Source: an uncultured Paraglaciecola sp. (GTDB lineage: Bacteria > Pseudomonadota > Gammaproteobacteria > Enterobacterales > Alteromonadaceae). Taken from it: a stretch of 45,161 bases of DNA. Numbering within the stretch: position 1 is the first letter of the stretch; each line of letters begins with the position of its first letter. The notes beneath the pieces were generated by a model, which was not told the DNA's origin, searched no databases, and saw nothing but the letters and a program-made list of their open reading frames with translations. The stretch spans positions 1 to 45,161 of the forward strand of contig NZ_CAJWCF010000027.1 of the NCBI RefSeq assembly GCF_913020055.1. Direction: 5' to 3'. Below, in pieces: positions 45,158-45,161 of the stretch. Made by a program: the position numbers and the translations under genes.

Positions 45158-45161
45158 CTTT

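Overview
The window looks like chromosome of a marine gammaproteobacterium of the Alteromonadales, of the Glaciecola/Paraglaciecola/Alteromonas type. This is inferred from an AT-rich base composition, a RimO with an Alteromonas-like N-terminal extension, tamA-tamB, a large TonB-dependent receptor, FadE-type fatty-acid oxidation, and several carbohydrate-acid enzymes. The genus cannot be fixed by reading alone. No rRNA, tRNA, CRISPR array or prophage was seen.

Layout. 1-142: left end of an IS3-family element. 375-4400: leftward operon of histidine phosphatase, ACAD10/11-type acyl-CoA dehydrogenase, APH-like kinase and quinone oxidoreductase, plausibly for hydroxy-fatty-acid catabolism. 4881-8207: TonB-dependent receptor and exported glutathione peroxidase. 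8348-10990: small hypothetical protein, then an exported histidine phosphatase with a sensor kinase whose reading frame is broken just after the DxGxG box. 11516-13677: rimO, a 264-bp element with 22-bp perfect inverted ends, and a DUF2721 membrane protein. 13682-20288: AEC transporter, tamB and tamA. 20471-24125: SDR dehydrogenase plus lactonase-type amidohydrolase, YkgJ, YajD, a small membrane protein and a Tat-exported TIM-barrel isomerase. 24613-27920: beta-barrel protein, lipoprotein, and the glutathione-dependent formaldehyde pathway (frmA-fghA). 28025-32353: an RND permease, LolA-like protein and outer-membrane protein operon. 32729-34984: fadE behind a FadR-like half-matching site. 35116-39185: enolase-superfamily dehydratase with a class II aldolase, a Tat-exported Gfo/Idh/MocA oxidoreductase, and a PHYHD1-like dioxygenase. 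39638-43815: repeat lipoprotein, class IV aminotransferase with sulfotransferase-like protein, Nudix and alpha/beta hydrolases. 43906-45161: a decayed REP-associated transposase, a Fic toxin with its antitoxin, and a terminal palindrome.

Themes. The window combines lipid metabolism and envelope lipid handling (two acyl-CoA dehydrogenases, TamAB, the RND/LolA-like triad) with sugar-acid catabolism (SDR, lactonase, dehydratase, aldolase, and two Tat-exported enzymes). The most notable points are: the aminotransferase/sulfotransferase operon, whose two modules I recall as fused in plant BCAT-like proteins and whose aminotransferase lacks the usual PLP-contacting glutamate; the -1 frameshift in the sensor kinase; the palindromic element after rimO; and a complete class I Fic toxin-antitoxin pair whose 52-residue antitoxin gene overlaps the toxin gene.
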